NCBI GenBank assembly: GCA_021812865.1
Contig: JAKAMP010000004.1
Span: 1 to 17,321, forward strand
Reading direction: 5' to 3'
Length of the DNA stretch: 17,321 nt
Origin: Bacteroidota bacterium
GTDB taxonomy: Bacteria > Bacteroidota > Bacteroidia > Bacteroidales > JAAYUG01
Position 1 is the stretch's first letter, and each line of letters begins with the position of its first letter. The notes below the pieces were generated by a model. It made no database searches. It worked only from the letters and a program-made list of their open reading frames with translations, and had not been told where the DNA came from. Both the position numbers and the translations under genes were made by a program. Below, piece after piece: positions 14,703 to 17,321 of the stretch.

Positions 14703-16078
14703 TATTTGGCGAGGTCTTTTACCGGATCACCACCGGTAATCTGAACCCTGTATATATCCTGTAAACCAAAACCTGAAGGCAACCTGCGTGCAATATAACC
14801 GATCAGTCCGTTGCCAATGGGAAAGTAGAATTTATCGTCGAGGGTTGTATTGAGGGGGGAACCAATATTTACCGCACCAGACCATTCATTGTTTAGCCTG
14901 AGGGAATAAAATATATCGAATCCTCCCATATTCTGATGCCCCTGCGAACTGAAGAAAAGAGTGGTTCCGTCGGCACTGATGCAGGGAGTTTCCTCATCGA
15001 GCTTAGTGTTCACCTGGGGGCCCATATTTTTTGCTTTTCCCCATTGTCCGTTTGGCTGAAGTTCAGAATACCAGATGTCGAGTCCGCCTTCGCCTCCGCG
15101 CCTGTCACTCGTAAAATAGAGGATCTTGCCATCGGCCGAGATGGATGCAAAAGTTTCCTTTCGGTTCGAATTGATGTTTTCATTGAGAGGCTGCATAATG
15201 CTCCATTTCCCGTTTTCATAGTGGCTGACGAAAATATCGCCATTTTTTTTCACTTTTCTTACCAGGTAAAGGGTTTTCCCATCGACGGAGATACTGGTAG
15301 GATAAGCATCTCCATCCGATCCCACCTGAGGAGTGATATTTTCCGGCTCAGTCCAGGCGCCGTTTTCACGCTTCGACATGTAAATGGCGTTATAGAACTT
15401 CAGGTTATTCATGTAAATGATGATGGAAGTATCCTGTGTAAGTACAGGATCGTAGTTTTCGCTGCTGTTATTGATCACGCTGCCCAGATTGGTAAAAGTA
15501 ACCTGTATGGGTTTATCCTGAATTACCTTAGCCTTTTTGCAGGCTTCAATTTCAGCATTAACAATGGCTTCGTTGTAATTTCCTTCGAAGTAGGGAGAAT
15601 TGGTGAATTTATCGAGCATTTCCATGGCCTTGTCCATCTGGTTATTCATACGGTATGCCTGGGCCAAGTAAAAATAGGCATGCAGGGGTGCGCGAATCTG
15701 TGTAAGCTCGTTTTTGTACTTGGTGGCAATTTTAGTTACAGCTTGCTCAAAATAAGGTATGGACTTGATTTCATTGCCGGGAATATTCAGGTAACAACTA
15801 CCCACCAGGAAATTGTAATTGGCATTGGTCGGATTGGCATCGTGAAGTTTCAGAAAATAAAAAACGGCTTCCTGGTAATCTTCAGAATCAAAAAAATAAT
15901 TGCCCGTTTCAAACCATTCCTTTTTTTCGGCCATGGTCTGTCCGTATACCGGGGACAATGAAAATGCCAGCAGCAGCATAGAAAGTCCAAGCAGCGCACT
16001 GCTAAAGAAGTGTCTGATCCGGCCGGCGGTCAGCCTTCTGTAACTCATCAATCCTTCCCAGGAGGCTTTCATTTTCAT
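14702..16078 (-). CDS. TPR-PD40 (beta-propeller) exported protein
   Basis: Up to 458 residues. A signal peptide covers the first ~46 residues (hydrophobic core ALLGLSMLLLAFSLSPVYG, cut before Gln47). Residues ~50-180 are TPR-like helices (WFETGNYFFDSEDYQEAVFY and LHAYFYLAQAYRMNNQMDKA). Residues ~200-450 carry PD40/WD40-like blades, with repeated SADG..LYF.S and GGxDI[WF]YS patterns near 262-290, 311-339 and 368-391. It ends without an OmpA domain, unlike the upstream paralog, with which it shares a near-identical blade (LFFSSQGHQ.MGGFDIFYS). T9SS PorE proteins have TPR, propeller and OmpA parts, so this looks like a short relative; its role is unknown. A consensus promoter supports transcription just before 16078. 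A second ATG at 16048 has a better ribosome site (GGAAGGA) and may be the real start. Confidence 0.86.
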   Translation of the reverse strand: MKMKASWEGLMSYRRLTAGRIRHFFSSALLGLSMLLLAFSLSPVYGQTMAEKKEWFETGNYFFDSEDYQEAVFYFLKLHDANPTNANYNFLVGSCYLNIPGNEIKSIPYFEQAVTKIATKYKNELTQIRAPLHAYFYLAQAYRMNNQMDKAMEMLDKFTNSPYFEGNYNEAIVNAEIEACKKAKVIQDKPIQVTFTNLGSVINNSSENYDPVLTQDTSIIIYMNNLKFYNAIYMSKRENGAWTEPENITPQVGSDGDAYPTSISVDGKTLYLVRKVKKNGDIFVSHYENGKWSIMQPLNENINSNRKETFASISADGKILYFTSDRRGGEGGLDIWYSELQPNGQWGKAKNMGPQVNTKLDEETPCISADGTTLFFSSQGHQNMGGFDIFYSLRLNNEWSGAVNIGSPLNTTLDDKFYFPIGNGLIGYIARRLPSGFGLQDIYRVQITGGDPVKDLAK

Positions 16079-16284
16079 AGATTATACAGATGATTTTATC
16101 AAAGTTAAGAAAATCACGGCAATTATCAACGAAAAGGACTTATGCCCCCGGGTTGTGAGGGTATTAGGACGGTTCGAATGCATTGCCTGTGCAACAATAA
16201 TCTGATGCGGAAGGTTACTGCGCCATGCTTAACCAGGCTTATAAGAGAGGTTTTTCGCAGAATACTACAGGGAAACACAAAGAC
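16079..16284. other. Intergenic region between the two PD40 genes
   Basis: 206 nt. It holds the promoter listed at 16100-16129. A weak pairing GGTTA (16213-16217) / TAACC (16230-16234) was the only hairpin noticed downstream of the OmpA-type gene. A 33-codon minus-strand frame crosses it but overlaps the promoter and is not annotated. Confidence 0.5.
16100..16129 (-). promoter_or_regulatory. Bacteroidota-type promoter of the TPR-PD40 gene
   Basis: On the minus strand: TTG (16129-16127), 19 nt, then TAACTTTG (16107-16100). This is an exact TTG-N19-TAnnTTTG match, 21 nt before the ATG at 16078. It gives the TPR-PD40 and GNAT genes their own start, separate from the upstream OmpA-type gene. Confidence 0.75.
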
Positions 16285-17321
16285 TCACCTGACCTTTAAA
16301 TGATCAGGAACTGGTATTTCCTTTATGATAAGCATTTCAGCAGGGTTTGCCACAATTCTGAATTCAACCCTGCGGTTCAGCCTCCGGCCTGCGGGGTTAT
16401 CAGATCCATCTACCTTAGTATTTGCTGCAATAGGGTGATCCGAACCGAAAGCTTCGATTTTCATTCTCTTCTCGCTGATGCCATTGCTGGCAAGATACCT
16501 GGCAACCGATTCTGCACGGAGCTTGGAAATAGCCATGTTGGCATGGCCAGATCCTCGGGAGTCGGCATAACCATTGATTTTAACAACCACCTGGTCGTAG
16601 GTTTTCAGGGCTTTCACCACCTTGTCGAGCTGGGCACTGGCCTCGGCTGTGAGATTATAACTGTTGAAAGCGAATAAAACGCCCATGATCTCCATCCTGG
16701 TATTTTCAACAACAGCGTTAGGTTTCACCTCTTGCCTCACCTTTGTCGTGTCTTTTCCGGCTGTTTTCATTGTTGTGACCAGTTTCGGTTCGGTTTTCGC
16801 TCTGGAAGTATCTTTTGTAACCGTGGTTTGAACGACTGGTTTTTCAGTTTTCGTTTCCTTGCCTGCGGTTTCCTTTTTCACGGTTACTGGTGTGATGATT
16901 TTTGCAACGGCCATGGAATCGGGAGCGACATTCAGGAGGCTGTCGTGAGGTACTTCAACCCCCTTGATTTCATACAGGAGGCCAAGTTTGTTCCTGGCGT
17001 CGGGCAGCAATTCAAAACGGTAGATGTCACTTTCGCCCAATCCTCCTTTCTCATTGCGTGCGAGGTAGAAATAATGCCCATTTTCTTCGGGGGCAAAATA
17101 AAGGTCATCATCGGTGGTATTGATGGGATAGCCTAGGTTTACCGATTCTGACCATTCATCGCCGCTCAGCCGTTTTGAATAAAAAATATCGAAACCTCCC
17201 ATAGTTTGATGGCCCTGGGAACTGAAAAATAGGATTTTACCATCCGGAGAAATCACCGGGCAGTCTTCATTTAACACAGTATTGATATTTTTTCCGAGGC
17301 ATAGGGGTTATCCCCAGATCG
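16285..17321 (-). CDS. PD40-OmpA protein, PorE-like, 5' end beyond the window and probable frameshift near the edge
   Basis: The visible part is ~330 residues plus the edge. Numbered from the GTG at 17277: PD40 blades at about 7-90 (VISPDGKILFFSS, GGFDIFYSKRL, YFYLARNEKGG, SDIYRFELLP); a Lys/Thr/Val-rich linker at about 120-190 with repeated TAGK[ED]T; and an OmpA-type peptidoglycan-binding domain at 195-308 (VLFAFNSYNLT, INGYADSRGS, Asp239, RAESVARYL with Arg254, GRRLNRRVEF). The T9SS subunit PorE of Porphyromonas has TPR, propeller and OmpA parts, so this is a candidate PorE relative, anchoring to the wall; other PD40-OmpA proteins exist. The frame starts mid-propeller and hits a stop at 17308-17310; the neighbouring frame continues sensibly through a T6 run at 17288-17293, which suggests an indel. 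It is upstream of, and similar to, the TPR-PD40 gene. Confidence 0.86.

Noticed and set aside
14936..15961. A 341-codon plus-strand frame opposite the TPR-PD40 gene
   Set aside because: The opposite strand has a signal peptide, TPR and PD40 repeats plus a consensus promoter; this frame has no recognisable motif.
16084..16185. A 33-codon minus-strand frame with a hydrophobic stretch (FSLIIAVIFLTLI) ending just before the TPR-PD40 start
   Set aside because: It runs through the exact promoter of the next gene, has no ribosome site or distinctive composition, and this length is expected by chance.

Overview
The window is a 17.3 kb piece of a Bacteroidota chromosome, probably from an environmental or uncultured lineage; I cannot name the genus. 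The assignment rests on type IX secretion (T9SS) genes (a PKD-repeat protein with a type B sorting domain, a PorP/SprF-family protein, a DUF5103 'plug' protein, a PorE-like OmpA/PD40 protein), a fused alpha-beta 2-oxoacid dehydrogenase E1, and two exact matches to the Bacteroidota promoter TTG-N19-TAnnTTTG. No rRNA, tRNA, CRISPR array, transposase or phage gene was seen.

Layout. Left part (1-4.7 kb, plus strand): the 3' end of a large PKD-repeat surface protein; a PorP/SprF-type outer-membrane protein; then an OmpH/Skp-like chaperone and a GT2-like glycosyltransferase 8 nt apart. Then, on minus, a DivIC/FtsB-like division protein and the DUF5103 T9SS plug protein. Centre (6.6-11.3 kb, plus): a lipoprotein ApbE flavin transferase, a 479-nt gap, the 807-residue fused E1, and YqgE/AlgH. 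Right part: a compact minus-strand operon holA - rhomboid protease - GmhB-like HAD phosphatase; a divergent stand-alone HSDR_N nuclease-domain protein; a GNAT acetyltransferase overlapping by one base (TAATG) a TPR-PD40 protein; and an incomplete PD40-OmpA protein running off the right edge.

How it fits together. Much of the window is envelope biology. The type B cargo beside a PorP/SprF protein is a recognised T9SS pairing. DUF5103 plugs the SprA translocon, and the PD40/OmpA protein resembles the peptidoglycan-anchoring subunit PorE. The remaining genes are mostly ordinary housekeeping genes.

Most unusual item: the gap at 7640-8118 holds an unlisted 26-codon minus-strand reading frame (7743-7823) encoding a Gly/Cys peptide with two CGC motifs (GGGCGCGGGNCGCGG). 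A terminator-like hairpin follows it, and a strong 10-bp hairpin and a second dyad lie between it and the E1 gene. It could be a modified-peptide precursor or a metal-binding peptide. No maturation enzyme lies in the window, so function is open.
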